Assembly: GCA_020720625.1 (NCBI GenBank)
Contig: DYOH01000013.1
Location: 1 to 53,782 of the forward strand
Direction of reading: 5' to 3'
From: Acetofilamentum sp.
Lineage (GTDB): Bacteria; Bacteroidota; Bacteroidia; Bacteroidales; DYOH01
DNA length: 53,782 nt
Part shown: positions 7,896-17,510 of the stretch, piece by piece
How the letters are laid out: every line of letters begins with the position of its first letter
Position numbering within the stretch: the stretch's first letter is position 1
The notes under the pieces: generated by a model
The model's input: the letters and a program-made list of their open reading frames with translations, nothing else
The model's database searches: none
What the model was told of the DNA's origin: nothing
Position numbers and translations under genes: made by a program

Positions 7896-10067
7896 ATGAT
7901 GGTAAATAAATTGATGCATTTTATTTTAGGAAATAAAAACCTGCTGCTAAGAATTTTTTTATTTATTCTTACCGGTATTATTATAGTTTATCAAATACCT
8001 AAAGAATATCGGTTTAGTTATGAATATACCAAAGGAGCTCCTTGGCTACACGAAAATTTAATTGCTCCTTACGATTTCCCCATTTATAAACTCGAGTCGG
8101 ATTTTTTTCTCGAAAAGGATAGTATTGAACGCAGTTTTATCCCTTTTTTTAGTTTAGATAAATCAGTGCAAAATATTCAAATTCAGGGATACCGAAATAA
8201 ACTTTTTCAGGAATGGGCACTCGCGAATACAACAGAAGCCGGAACTTCATACAAAAGTGCAGATTCTTTGACAATGCTCAGTCGTAAGATTAATCAGGGT
8301 ATTATTTTGCTTACACAAAAACTCGATAATCTATATACCCAAGGCATTCTCGAAGGCAGCAAAGAAACCGACCAACTGTTACAAGGCAAGATATATTTGC
8401 GCATGCGTCAGGACGAAATTTCGAGCAATGTGCTAATTGGTCGCCTTAATACCGAAAAATCGGCTTATTTGCAAATGAATAGCTTTATCGATTCAATTGC
8501 TGATATTTTTGTGGTTGACTCCAATAGAAAGAAGTTTATGCAACTAATGAGCAATGCTTCTGTTTCTGACTTTATTCGACCGAATATTTATTTTGATAAT
8601 GCTACTACCCAAAAAATGCTCAAAGCTGCACTGCAGTCCATTTCTCCTTCGCTTGGAATTGTGCAAAAGGGTGAAGCAATAATTCTAAAAGGCGAAATTG
8701 TTACCGAATCAAAATACCGTAGATTGGAGTCGTATCGAAAAGAATTTGAGAATTTATCGGGTATCGGCTTAAATGTGATGCTCATTGTTTTGGCTCAGAT
8801 TGTTTTAATTGGACTAATGTTGTTGATATTATTCTTATTTCTTTATCAGTTTCGAAAAGCACTTTACGATAAACTAAACGTTATTCTGTTTTTACTCTTG
8901 CTGCTGCTTATTGAAATTACCATTACCCGCGTTTTTGTGAGTACTGAGCTGTTGCATGTTTATCTTATTCCGTACATTATTTTTCCCTTGTTGATAAAGT
9001 CTTATTTTGATGCCCGAACGGCGGTTTTTTTTCACATGATTAGCATTTTACTTACTGCTTTTCTGGTTGCAAATAGCAACGAATTTATTGTTTTGCAAAT
9101 GCTCACAGGCTTTTTGGCTATTTTTAGCCTCGAGAATATGAAGAAAAGGAGTCAGTTGTTTGAGCTTTCTTTTTTGGTTTTTTCGGCCTATAGCATTATA
9201 TATCTTGCTTTTTCTATTACTTATGGTGAAACTTTTCGTAGCTTTAAATGGGACATTGTCTCTTATTTTGCCATTAACAGTTTGCTATTGCTTTTGGCGT
9301 ATCCGCTTATTTACTTATTCGAAAAGATGTTTGGTTTTATTAGCGACCTAACGCTTATTGAACTGGCAGATACAAACAATCCATTGTTGAGAAACCTGGC
9401 CGAAAAAGCGGCAGGTACTTTTCAGCATAGTTTGCAGGTTTCTAATTTGGCCGAACAAGCCATTGTAAAACTTCGCGGCAACAGCTTGCTTGTGCGTGTA
9501 GGAGCGCTTTATCATGACATAGGAAAACTCTCTGCCCCTGAATATTTTACTGAGAATCAGGCCAATAATTTTAATCCGCACAACCAGTTGTCGGAAATAG
9601 AGAGTGCAAAAGTGATTATAAAACACGTTACCGAAGGAGAAAAGATGGCTCGTAAAGCCAAATTACCACAGGCCATAATCGATTTTATAGTTACACACCA
9701 TGGAACCACTAGAACAGAGTATTTTTATCGGACTTTTAAAACTAAACATCCGGAAAAACTTGTAGATGAATCTGTTTTTACTTATCCAGGACCAAAACCA
9801 TTCTCTAAAGAAACGGCTGTGCTTATGATGGCAGATTCGGTTGAGGCGGCTTCGCGCAGTTTAAAATCATATACGCATCAGGATATTGACCAATTAGTCG
9901 ACAAAATAATTGATTACCAAATTGAACGTGGGCAGTTCGATAATTCACCTATTTCTTTTCGTCATGTTAGCATCATAAAAGCTACTTTTAAACAAAAACT
10001 GAAAAATATTTATCACAGCAGAATTGCTTATCCCGAAGAGGTAAAGGAACATAATGTAGTAGTTTGA
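7896..10067 (+). CDS. pgpH: 7TM-HD phosphohydrolase, PgpH-like c-di-AMP phosphodiesterase
   Basis: A 723-residue membrane protein. One transmembrane helix (about 13-30) leads into an extracytoplasmic 7TMR-HDED domain (about 50-290). A block of about seven hydrophobic helices (290-480) follows, then a cytosolic HD domain. The HD motif YHDIGK is preceded by QHSLQVSNLAEQA and followed by HHGTTRTEYF, as in PgpH. PgpH hydrolyses cyclic di-AMP; the substrate here is inferred from the family. The start is the first of two adjacent ATGs. It is the last gene of the plus-strand operon and has a terminator behind it. Confidence 0.9.
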   Translation: MMVNKLMHFILGNKNLLLRIFLFILTGIIIVYQIPKEYRFSYEYTKGAPWLHENLIAPYDFPIYKLESDFFLEKDSIERSFIPFFSLDKSVQNIQIQGYRNKLFQEWALANTTEAGTSYKSADSLTMLSRKINQGIILLTQKLDNLYTQGILEGSKETDQLLQGKIYLRMRQDEISSNVLIGRLNTEKSAYLQMNSFIDSIADIFVVDSNRKKFMQLMSNASVSDFIRPNIYFDNATTQKMLKAALQSISPSLGIVQKGEAIILKGEIVTESKYRRLESYRKEFENLSGIGLNVMLIVLAQIVLIGLMLLILFLFLYQFRKALYDKLNVILFLLLLLLIEITITRVFVSTELLHVYLIPYIIFPLLIKSYFDARTAVFFHMISILLTAFLVANSNEFIVLQMLTGFLAIFSLENMKKRSQLFELSFLVFSAYSIIYLAFSITYGETFRSFKWDIVSYFAINSLLLLLAYPLIYLFEKMFGFISDLTLIELADTNNPLLRNLAEKAAGTFQHSLQVSNLAEQAIVKLRGNSLLVRVGALYHDIGKLSAPEYFTENQANNFNPHNQLSEIESAKVIIKHVTEGEKMARKAKLPQAIIDFIVTHHGTTRTEYFYRTFKTKHPEKLVDESVFTYPGPKPFSKETAVLMMADSVEAASRSLKSYTHQDIDQLVDKIIDYQIERGQFDNSPISFRHVSIIKATFKQKLKNIYHSRIAYPEEVKEHNVVV

Positions 10068-10085
10068 TTATTGCAATAAAAAAGA

Positions 10086-10123
10086 AAACACAGAACGCTC
10101 TATTATTAAATTGTTCTGTGTTT
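10086..10123. terminator. Bidirectional terminator between pgpH and the secreted unknown
   Basis: A perfect 11-bp inverted repeat (10086-10096 AAACACAGAAC with 10113-10123) with a 16-nt loop lies between two convergent genes. A-rich sequence on the left and T-rich on the right suit both directions. Confidence 0.75.
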
Positions 10124-10139
10124 AAATTCTGGAAGCATA

Positions 10140-10766
10140 TTACTTAAGAGCTTCGGCTGTTTTTTTGCTAACTTCGCTCAACACTTGAGAAAATTGTGGA
10201 TTGCTTAAAATAGATTTGTCAAAAGAATTCATTTCTATTCCGCCCACTTTAATAATGGTGTGCTCAAACTCGATTCTTTCTGTTGTTACGGCTTCTTCTA
10301 CAATTTTCTTGAGCTTCTTTCCGGTAGCGTCGTAAGCAATTAGCTCTATTCTAACCATTACTTTCGATTGCGATTTATGTTTACCTGCACCCAGACCACC
10401 GGAAGAAATTACATTCGAACCACCTTTGATAAATCCTGAAGGATAAACAGTAACGAAAATCGTGTAGTAATTTTGAGCAATTTTGCTTTTGGCAGCTCTT
10501 TTCGGAGTTCCTACCGGATACTCCAGGTTATTGTAATTTACGTAGTTGTGAAGCGTATCTTTACTGAAAAACTCAATGTTGGTAGAACTATTAATTTCGT
10601 TTCGTAAAGCTTCATAAATAGCGTCGTACAAATCGGGGTCTTTAGATACGCCAAAATCTTCATGCAAATTTACAGTAAACAAGTGCATCGCGGCGGTTCT
10701 TTCTTTTTGTTGAGCAAAAGCGTTTATCCATACAGATAATAAAACAAACAGGATTATCTTTTTCAT
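10140..10766 (-). CDS. Secreted protein of unknown function
   Basis: 208 residues. I start it at the ATG at 10766, because MKKIILFVLLSVWINAFAQQ from there is a clean signal peptide. An upstream in-frame ATG at 10844 would add 26 implausible residues overlapping the preceding terminator. The mature part is a mixed alpha/beta sequence with no Cys and no recognised motif. Noticeable segments are DPDLYDAIYEALRNEIN and a Gly-rich SSGGLGAGKHKSQS turn before a MVRIELIAYDATGKKL strand. Probably periplasmic or surface. I cannot name a family. Confidence 0.75.
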   Translation of the reverse strand: MKKIILFVLLSVWINAFAQQKERTAAMHLFTVNLHEDFGVSKDPDLYDAIYEALRNEINSSTNIEFFSKDTLHNYVNYNNLEYPVGTPKRAAKSKIAQNYYTIFVTVYPSGFIKGGSNVISSGGLGAGKHKSQSKVMVRIELIAYDATGKKLKKIVEEAVTTERIEFEHTIIKVGGIEMNSFDKSILSNPQFSQVLSEVSKKTAEALK

Positions 10767-10819
10767 GCATTTAAGTTTTAAGAATTTCGGATAAAAATAT
10801 ATTTTTTTCTGAAAATACA

Positions 10820-10851
10820 AAAGCCGATAACAAATTTTTATCATCGGCTTT
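10820..10851 (-). terminator. Terminator after the DUF5606 gene
   Basis: A 9-bp stem AAAGCCGAT/ATCGGCTTT (10820-10828 with 10843-10851). On the minus strand it follows the DUF5606 stop codon and is followed by a moderately U-rich stretch. The secreted unknown downstream would therefore need its own promoter or partial readthrough. Confidence 0.65.
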
Positions 10852-10872
10852 AAAATATTTATTACTTGTGGC

Positions 10873-11316
10873 TTATTCTGCTGTTTTTTCTTCTTGTTCA
10901 GCTTCCGTTTTTTCTTCGGCAGATTCGTCTTTTAATTGCAGCATATTATTTGTTTGCAGCAAGTTATACCAATTGAGCAATCGTTTCATATCAGAAACAT
11001 ATACTCTATCCTGATCGTAATTGGGTAAGATTTGCTCAAAATAAGCCTTAATCTCTTTGTTATCTGCTTTATGAGAAACAGTTGTAGCTTTGCCTTCTTC
11101 TTTTTCATAGATTTTTCTCATTACTTTCCCCAATTGCACATCGCCATCGTTGGTGTAAATGGCAATATCTTCCAGTGCACTAATTTTGGCCGAGGCATAA
11201 GCCGGAAAACGTTTACCGTCCGTAATGGATTCAACAATAATACTGTTTTTCGATTGTTTTACCATTTTGTATAATCCGGGCTCTCCCGAAATGGCTAAAA
11301 TTCCTTTTAGTTCCAT
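10873..11316 (-). CDS. DUF5606 domain protein
   Basis: A 147-residue cytosolic protein. Residues 1-75 (MELKGILAISGEPGLYKMV... and the ITDGKRFPAYASAKISALEDIAIYT strand) match DUF5606, a small Bacteroidota-specific domain of unknown function. The C-terminal half continues with a KAYFEQILPNYDQDRVYVSDMKRLLNWYN region, then a Glu/Thr/Lys-rich tail (EKTEAEQEEKTAE). It lies 52 nt downstream of the TerB-DnaJ gene. Confidence 0.8.
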   Translation of the reverse strand: MELKGILAISGEPGLYKMVKQSKNSIIVESITDGKRFPAYASAKISALEDIAIYTNDGDVQLGKVMRKIYEKEEGKATTVSHKADNKEIKAYFEQILPNYDQDRVYVSDMKRLLNWYNLLQTNNMLQLKDESAEEKTEAEQEEKTAE

Positions 11317-11368
11317 AATTTTTAAGATTTCTAATTTCTAAATAAATTTTACTTTTTTTCTTTAATAC

Positions 11369-12184
11369 TTAAACAAAACCTTTCTTTTGTTTCAATTTTT
11401 CATAAGCTTCCGTAATTTTTTTAAATTTTTCGGTTGCTTCCATCTGAACTTCATCACCTAAATAGCTTACCTTATCGGGATGAAATTCTTTGGCTAGTTT
11501 TCTATATGATGCTTTTATTTCGTCATTGGTTGCATCTTTCGAAATTTGTAGTATTTCATAAGGCGATTCTTCGTTTTGCAAAAACATGGCCTTTATTGAA
11601 AGATAGTCTTTATCAGTAATTTGCAATCCACGGCTTATAACGTCTATTCTTTTTATTTTTTCTGTGTGAATTTCGCCATCCGATTGGGCTAAGCCAAAAA
11701 GAAAATGCACCAGTTGCAAACGAGAATAATAATCAAGATTTGAACAAATTTGTTCGGTTACTTCGTATATTGGTATTTGTTTGTTTAGTAGTATTTTAAG
11801 TATACGAAGTGCTTCTGATGTTTTATCTTCGCCAAATTTTTCGTTAAAATACTTTTTTACGTAATTAAGTTCCGATTTTAGTATGGAACCGTCTGCTTTC
11901 ATTACATCTGCAATGAGAATGAGCATGCTAACCATAAAATCGCCCAGTTGCGTAGGCATACCGTAAGAATAGTTTGTTTTTCGGTATTCGGTTTTGGGCT
12001 TTTGATAATAGGTTTCTGTATGTTTTCCGGTAAATTTGGTTTGCGTTTTTTCTTTGTACTCTCCTTGTCCGAGCTTTTTTATATCGCTGCTATCAACCGC
12101 CGAACCTACTAGAAAGCCTATAATTCCGCCAATCGGGCCTAAAAGTACCCAGCCTAATCCTCCTAAAATCCATTTAGTATTCAT
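11369..12184 (-). CDS. TerB-like and DnaJ domain protein (DjlA-like)
   Basis: 271 residues. The N-terminus is a Gly-rich hydrophobic segment ([20 protein letters not shown]) likely to be membrane-associated. A TerB-like helical domain covers about 75-190 ([22 protein letters not shown]). The last 65 residues are a J domain with an intact HPD motif (EFHPDKV). This arrangement is that of DjlA-type cochaperones, which stimulate DnaK at the inner membrane; the partner is inferred. It sits between coaE and the DUF5606 gene. Confidence 0.88.
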   Translation of the reverse strand: MNTKWILGGLGWVLLGPIGGIIGFLVGSAVDSSDIKKLGQGEYKEKTQTKFTGKHTETYYQKPKTEYRKTNYSYGMPTQLGDFMVSMLILIADVMKADGSILKSELNYVKKYFNEKFGEDKTSEALRILKILLNKQIPIYEVTEQICSNLDYYSRLQLVHFLFGLAQSDGEIHTEKIKRIDVISRGLQITDKDYLSIKAMFLQNEESPYEILQISKDATNDEIKASYRKLAKEFHPDKVSYLGDEVQMEATEKFKKITEAYEKLKQKKGFV

Positions 12185-12261
12185 CTATTTCAGTTTGATT
12201 GTTTTTACTTTTAAATATTTTTTTAATTTTTAAAAATAGGATTTTTTGTTAAATTCTAGTA

Positions 12262-12846
12262 CTAATTTTTCATAATTTCTTGATGAATCCCGATAATTTG
12301 TGGCAAGAGCATTTCTTTTTCGTTGTTGTATATGATGAAATCGGCCTTCTTTGCCAATTCTTGTTGATTAGCTTGATTATTCATTCTTTTCATAATTTCT
12401 TCGGGCGGCACACTATCTCTTTGTGTGGCTCTTTTTATGCGTAATTCGTCGGGAGCTACAACTAATATTGTGGCATTTAGCAGTTTATAGGCACCAATTT
12501 CGAATAGGATGGCAGATTCCTGAAGCACGTAGTGCCCATGCTGTTTTTCGGCCCATTCATTAAAGTCGGTTCTAACTACCGGATGAACAATTGCGTTTAA
12601 GCTGGCAATGAGCTCTTTGTTGGAAAATATTTTGTTTGCCAGATAATTTCTGTTTAGTGTATTTTCTTCTGTATATACTTCATATCCGAATAAGGATATA
12701 AGCGCTTTTCTTATTCCGTCGTGTTCGTTCATTAATCTTTTGGCTTCTGTATCGGAATAGTAAACTGCCACATCTAGTTTTTCGAAAATATTGGCAATAA
12801 AGCTTTTTCCAGAGCCAATGCCTCCGGTTAGTCCTATTTTTTTCAT
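12262..12846 (-). CDS. coaE: Dephospho-CoA kinase
   Basis: 194 residues, the normal length. It catalyses the last step of coenzyme A synthesis, phosphorylating the 3'-hydroxyl of dephospho-CoA. The P-loop is GLTGGIGSGKS at residues 5-15. The substrate region is YSDTEAKRLM, and LANKIFSNKELIASLNAIVHPVV is the typical CoaE helix pair. Its ATG overlaps the end of the ybbR gene by 4 nt, so the two are translationally coupled. coaBC, an earlier step of the same pathway, lies 7 kb away on the other strand. Confidence 0.95.
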   Translation of the reverse strand: MKKIGLTGGIGSGKSFIANIFEKLDVAVYYSDTEAKRLMNEHDGIRKALISLFGYEVYTEENTLNRNYLANKIFSNKELIASLNAIVHPVVRTDFNEWAEKQHGHYVLQESAILFEIGAYKLLNATILVVAPDELRIKRATQRDSVPPEEIMKRMNNQANQQELAKKADFIIYNNEKEMLLPQIIGIHQEIMKN

Positions 12847-13859
12847 TTTTTTTCTTGAAGTAAATATTCTGCAAAATGTGGCGAAAATCTGAGAAAAAAG
12901 ATATTGGTGTTATTGGTGTTTATTTCAATTTCGGCATATTTATCGCCTGGCTTTATTTTGTAATAATCTATTTTGGAGTTTATTAAGTCTTTGTTAACGT
13001 GTTTATAATCTTCCACAAAAACACTAAATGTGAGTTGTACTTTAGATGGGAAAGTTATTATTTCTAAATTTTTGGGTGTGTTTTCAAAGTCAATCGGAAT
13101 TTGTATCGAAATATCTGTAAATTCGGCAATATGTGCCTTAACGATGCACGACTTTACGGGGCTTGAAATTTGCGGAGGTAATGTAATGCCAATATTTTGG
13201 TTTATATCGCTTTTAAGGTTATTTTTTGTGTAGGAAAAAAGTTGTACAGAATCTATTTTTTCCATCAGATAATCGGGTCCTTCCACAACGATACTGTCGG
13301 GAGCTAATTCTATTTTTCCTTTTACGGCAAATCCGGGCGCTGTGTTTAGCTTGATATTGGCTTTTATGGCAATTTTTTTCTCTACTTTTTGTGTGAGTAA
13401 AAAGGCAAGTGTATCTGGCTCAATATCCAAAATTTTTAGACTCTGACCATATTGTGGCTGCAATTCTGTTTTTATGGTATTTGTATAAAAATACCAATTG
13501 TAATTGCTTTGGTTTTTGATTAGGTTCAGGTTGCCAATGTCGATATCTGCCTGATTCGAAAATATTCTTATTTTTTCTCTGAAAATGGTGTATCCGTTGC
13601 CTTCAACTTGCAGGAGAATAGTTCTTTTAAACATTTTCGGGTTTTTGATACTAAAATTTTCGTAGTTTCCGGTAAAATTAAGATGTAGTTTTATACTGCT
13701 GGTATAGTTTTTATTAAGTGCTTGAACTATCCAAAGTAAGAATGAGATGCTAAAGAAGAATAAAAAAATAATGACCTGTTTTCTTACTTTAAAATTTTTA
13801 AGAAATGGCAGGACATTATCTATTACTTTATTTTTTACCTTCGCTATTTGCTGTTGCAT
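12843..13859 (-). CDS. YbbR/CdaR-like membrane protein
   Basis: 338 residues. One transmembrane helix (about 28-46, VIIFLFFFSISFLLWIVQAL) is followed by an extracytoplasmic part made of repeated beta-rich units, as in YbbR domains (for example IDSVQLFSYTKNNLKSD and FVEDYKHVNKDLINSKI). In Firmicutes the homologue CdaR regulates the diadenylate cyclase CdaA; here no cyclase gene is adjacent. Coupling to coaE by a 4-nt overlap is common in this phylum. A c-di-AMP link is possible because a PgpH-like enzyme is also in the window, but that is inference. Confidence 0.8.
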   Translation of the reverse strand: MQQQIAKVKNKVIDNVLPFLKNFKVRKQVIIFLFFFSISFLLWIVQALNKNYTSSIKLHLNFTGNYENFSIKNPKMFKRTILLQVEGNGYTIFREKIRIFSNQADIDIGNLNLIKNQSNYNWYFYTNTIKTELQPQYGQSLKILDIEPDTLAFLLTQKVEKKIAIKANIKLNTAPGFAVKGKIELAPDSIVVEGPDYLMEKIDSVQLFSYTKNNLKSDINQNIGITLPPQISSPVKSCIVKAHIAEFTDISIQIPIDFENTPKNLEIITFPSKVQLTFSVFVEDYKHVNKDLINSKIDYYKIKPGDKYAEIEINTNNTNIFFLRFSPHFAEYLLQEKK

Positions 13860-13863
13860 TGGG

Positions 13864-13871
13864 CAAAATTA
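13864..13871 (-). promoter_or_regulatory. Possible -7 element before ybbR-coaE
   Basis: On the minus strand this reads TAATTTTG, a match to TAnnTTTG. It is only 5 nt before the ybbR ATG, so if used it would make an almost leaderless transcript. It also lies in the 27-nt gap after the propeller gene. Confidence 0.3.
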
Positions 13872-13886
13872 GCAAAAGAAACGGAA

Positions 13887-16800
13887 TTATATGCGAAAAC
13901 CGATAACCAAAACATCGTCAATTTGTTCAAGATTGCCTTTCCATTCGCTAAAAAAATCGTCGAGTATTTGTTTTTGTTCTTTCATGGGGAGATGCGAAAT
14001 TTCGGTTAACTTTTCTCTAAACGGTTTGTATTTAAGTTTTTTCATATTATCGCCACCAAACTGATCGGCAAAACCATCGGAGAAAATATAGTAAACATCA
14101 CCTTTTTGCATTTCAACAGTGGTAGAAGAGAAGGAGTCCATGATATCGAAAATGGCAATAGGCATTTTATCGGGTTTAAAAATCTCGTCGGTTTTATTTC
14201 TAATCAAATACATGGGATTATTGGCTCCGGAAAATTCGAGCGTAAGCGAATGTTTATCAATGCTCACAAGTGCTAAATCCATACCATCCTTCGATTGGTC
14301 GTCTTCCTGGCTTTGATGTAATTGGTCTATTACATTGCTTCTAAGTCGGTTTAGAATTTCGTCGGATTTGTCGATGCCTTTTTCGTTTACAATTTTGTTT
14401 AGGAAACTAATTCCGAGCATACTCATAAAAGCACCCGGAACTCCATGTCCTGTGCAGTCGGCAGCGGCAATTATAAGTTTGTTTTCTGTTTCGCCCACCC
14501 AGTAAAAATCTCCGCTTACAATGTCTTTGGGTTTAAAGAGAACAAAGGAGTCAGAAATTATCTTGTTTGTAAAGTTTTCCGGAGGCAAAGTGGCTTTTTG
14601 TATTCGTTCGGCATATTTTATACTGTCGGTAATTTCCTTTTTTTGCAGCATAATTTGGTCTCTTTGTTTTTCTGCCAGATTTCTTTGTATTTGAATTTCT
14701 TCCAAGTGTGCCTGAATTTGTTCTTTTTGAGCCACTACTTCGGCAGTTCTTTCTTTTACAAGTCTTTCGAGAATTTTCTTTTGATTTTCGATGCGGGCAA
14801 TTCTGGCTCTAACGGCCGCAAAAATTAAGAGAATTAGCAGTAATACAGCGCCAACCCTTGCTATGGTGGTTTGCCACCAAGCCGGATGAATAATGATTCG
14901 CAAGGTTTTGCCTTTTTCGTTCCAAACGCCATCGTTATTGGTTCCTATTACTCTAAATGTGTAGTTTCCGGGGGGCAAATTTGTATAGTTGGCAAATCGG
15001 CGGTATTTTACCCGGTTCCAATCTTTATCGTAGCCTTCGAGTTGGTAGGCATATTGATTTTTTTCTGAGAAGATATAGTTTAGTGCAACAAATTCAAAGG
15101 AGATAAAGTTTTCGTCGTATCTTAATTCTATTTCATCTTTTACGGTAATATTGGAGTCAAGTTCGTAATCGTTGTTGAAAACCTGAAATTTGGTAATTAA
15201 AATGTCGGGAACATAAGGATTATCTTTAATATTTTCCGGATAAAAAGCATTTAAGCCATTTACACCTCCAAAAAGAATTTTTCCGTCGGAAGCTTTAAAG
15301 TAGGAACCAACCAGAAATTCGTTGCTTTGCAAACCGTCGTTTACATCGTAGTTTCTGGTACTATAGTCCGATTTGTTTAATTTGCATAATCCGCCATTTG
15401 TGCTAAGCCACAAGTAATTATTATTATCTTCGATTATTCCCATTACCACGTTATTGGGCAAGCCATCTTTTTCGGTAAATTGTTTGAATGTTTTGCTTGA
15501 TGGGTCAAATCTGGATAATCCTCCGCCTTTAGTGCCCACCCAGATAATTCCATCTTTATCTTCTAAAATAGAATAAATGCGGTTCTCGCCAAGCGAGTTA
15601 GGGTCAGTTGGATTGTTTTCGTATTTTTGAAAAGTTTTTGATGCGCCGTCCCAAATGTTTATTCCTCCGCCATAAGTTCCAATCCAGTACATACCGTTTT
15701 TGTCTTGTATAATGCAGGTAACATAATTGCTGCTAAGCGATTGCGGGTCGTTTGCTTTATGTTGGTAGGAGGTAAAAGTTTGGGTTTCGGCGTTAAATTT
15801 GTTTATTCCGCCGCCATAAGTGGCAATCCATAGCTGATTACTTTTATCCTCATAAATTCTGAAAATATTATTGGAGCTTAAGCTGTTGGAGTCTTTTGGA
15901 TTATTTGTAAATGTTTTAAAAAGATTGGTATTTCTGTCGAATAAACTCAGGCCACCGCCATCTGTTCCAACCCAGAAATTTCCGCGCGAGTCTTCGAATA
16001 TGGCTCTTACATGGTTGTTAGGCAGAGATTTTGTATTTCCTGCACGGTATTTAAAGTGAGTAAAAGTATTGTCTTCATCTATCCATTTATTCAGTCCGCC
16101 ATCAACGGTTCCAACCCAAAAAATACCGCTTTTATCTTCGAAGATTGTTCGTATCTGACTGGTGGATAATGAATTGCTGTCGTAAGGATTATGTCTAAAA
16201 ATGTCCATCCCTTGAACAGTTTTATTCCATTTATTAATACCTCCGAGCGAAGTTCCTACCCATAAAACGCCTGTTTTGTCCTGAAAAAGCGATATAACTT
16301 TATCAACACTCAAGCTAAATGCAAATGTGGGGTCGTGGGTATAACTGATAAACTTGTTTTTCTGAGGATTGAATAAATTTAATCCACCTTTTTCAGTTCC
16401 CAGCCACAATAATCCTTCCTGGTCAAAAAGCAGGCAATTAATCTGGTCGTCGATAAGATTATTTTTTTCATCGGCATAGAATTCTTGCAGAATTTCCAGG
16501 TCGTTTTTTTTCGCTTCTGCCCGAAAAAGCCCTTTAGTTGTTGCAATCCAGAAAATGTTTTGGGCATCAATTGCCACTTGCTTAACTTGGTTGGCAAGTT
16601 CGATTTTGCTGTGTATTAAAAAATTGGAGAACTGACCTTGGGTTTTATCAAAACGGCTAAGTCCTTTTTGTGTTCCCACCCAAATATTTTTGTTTATGTC
16701 TTCGAAAATGTAGTTAATCTCGCTTGATGCAATGCTAAAAGAATTTCCTTGCGAGAATTTAAATTCCATAACGGTTTTTGTTTTTCTGTTCAGGTAAAAA

Positions 16801-17270
16801 AGGCCATCGCTTGTGCCAATCCACATATTTTTTTCAGAATCTTCAAAAATGGCTTTTATGTTGGCTTCTAAAGGCGAAATTTGGCTTTTGCGCGTATAGC
16901 TAACCGTAAAAAAACGGTCTTTTATGCGGTTGTAAATGGCAAGCCCTTGATTTTGCGTACCAAGCCAAATAAGGCCTTCGTGATCTTCGTAAATTACATT
17001 GATAGAATTTCCGATAATTGAATAGGGGTTATCGGGTTGATGATGATATATGGTATTTTCGTATCCGTTAAATTTATTGAGTCCGTCTATGGTTCCAAAC
17101 CACATTAATCCGTAACTGTCTTGAATAATGGCGTTTACAGTGCTTTGAGAAAGACCTTCTTCTATTGATAAATGTTCAAATTTTATGCTGTTGTTTTGTG
17201 CTTGCAATAATTTTGCGAAAAGTCCGGCATATAAAAGTATTATGACTAAAACAAGGGTTTGCGTGCGCAT
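13887..17270 (-). CDS. Beta-propeller sensor with SpoIIE-type PP2C phosphatase output
   Basis: A 1127-residue membrane receptor. A signal peptide (ends LLQAQ) precedes about 14 propeller repeats with the signature LWIGT...GLNKF (to about residue 700). A Y_Y_Y domain follows (FEFVALNYIFSEKNQYAYQLEGYD...NLPPGNYTFRVIG). Then come one transmembrane helix (about 812-830) and a long coiled coil. The C-terminal SpoIIE phosphatase has all metal-binding Asp motifs: SGDFYW, ADCTGHGVPGAFMSM, FSDGFADQFGG and IDDVLVIGF. Most proteins with this ectodomain end in a histidine kinase; this one should instead dephosphorylate a serine/threonine target, classically an anti-sigma antagonist. No such partner is encoded nearby. 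A paralogue lies at 46612-50025. Confidence 0.9.
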   Translation of the reverse strand: MRTQTLVLVIILLYAGLFAKLLQAQNNSIKFEHLSIEEGLSQSTVNAIIQDSYGLMWFGTIDGLNKFNGYENTIYHHQPDNPYSIIGNSINVIYEDHEGLIWLGTQNQGLAIYNRIKDRFFTVSYTRKSQISPLEANIKAIFEDSEKNMWIGTSDGLFYLNRKTKTVMEFKFSQGNSFSIASSEINYIFEDINKNIWVGTQKGLSRFDKTQGQFSNFLIHSKIELANQVKQVAIDAQNIFWIATTKGLFRAEAKKNDLEILQEFYADEKNNLIDDQINCLLFDQEGLLWLGTEKGGLNLFNPQKNKFISYTHDPTFAFSLSVDKVISLFQDKTGVLWVGTSLGGINKWNKTVQGMDIFRHNPYDSNSLSTSQIRTIFEDKSGIFWVGTVDGGLNKWIDEDNTFTHFKYRAGNTKSLPNNHVRAIFEDSRGNFWVGTDGGGLSLFDRNTNLFKTFTNNPKDSNSLSSNNIFRIYEDKSNQLWIATYGGGINKFNAETQTFTSYQHKANDPQSLSSNYVTCIIQDKNGMYWIGTYGGGINIWDGASKTFQKYENNPTDPNSLGENRIYSILEDKDGIIWVGTKGGGLSRFDPSSKTFKQFTEKDGLPNNVVMGIIEDNNNYLWLSTNGGLCKLNKSDYSTRNYDVNDGLQSNEFLVGSYFKASDGKILFGGVNGLNAFYPENIKDNPYVPDILITKFQVFNNDYELDSNITVKDEIELRYDENFISFEFVALNYIFSEKNQYAYQLEGYDKDWNRVKYRRFANYTNLPPGNYTFRVIGTNNDGVWNEKGKTLRIIIHPAWWQTTIARVGAVLLLILLIFAAVRARIARIENQKKILERLVKERTAEVVAQKEQIQAHLEEIQIQRNLAEKQRDQIMLQKKEITDSIKYAERIQKATLPPENFTNKIISDSFVLFKPKDIVSGDFYWVGETENKLIIAAADCTGHGVPGAFMSMLGISFLNKIVNEKGIDKSDEILNRLRSNVIDQLHQSQEDDQSKDGMDLALVSIDKHSLTLEFSGANNPMYLIRNKTDEIFKPDKMPIAIFDIMDSFSSTTVEMQKGDVYYIFSDGFADQFGGDNMKKLKYKPFREKLTEISHLPMKEQKQILDDFFSEWKGNLEQIDDVLVIGFRI

Positions 17271-17423
17271 ATGGCGTTTGTTTTATAAAATTATATATTC
17301 TCCAAATGAAGATTTTGCCTCATGGTAAATTCGACTACAAATTACAAATTTCGTGCAAATAAATAAACATTTTGCCAGATAAAATAAAGTACTCGACAAA
17401 TTATTTTATTTTTGAGAAATACT

Positions 17424-17457
17424 TTTGTCTAAATAGCTTTATTTTGAATTATATTTG
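17424..17457 (+). promoter_or_regulatory. Bacteroidota-type promoter for the histidine kinase pair
   Basis: TTTG at 17424-17427 and TATATTTG at 17450-17457 are 22 nt apart, close to the -33/-7 layout used by the phylum's primary sigma factor. The ATG follows 53 nt later. A second TAnnTTTG match (TACTTTTG, 17420-17427) overlaps the -33 element. Confidence 0.6.
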
Positions 17458-17510
17458 AGATAGAGAATAATGAGTAGATTGAGATTAAATTTTTATCAGG
17501 CATCAATCAA

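Noticed and set aside
10767-10844. 26-residue upstream extension of the secreted unknown.
   Set aside because: It overlaps the DUF5606 terminator and would bury a perfect signal peptide in the interior.
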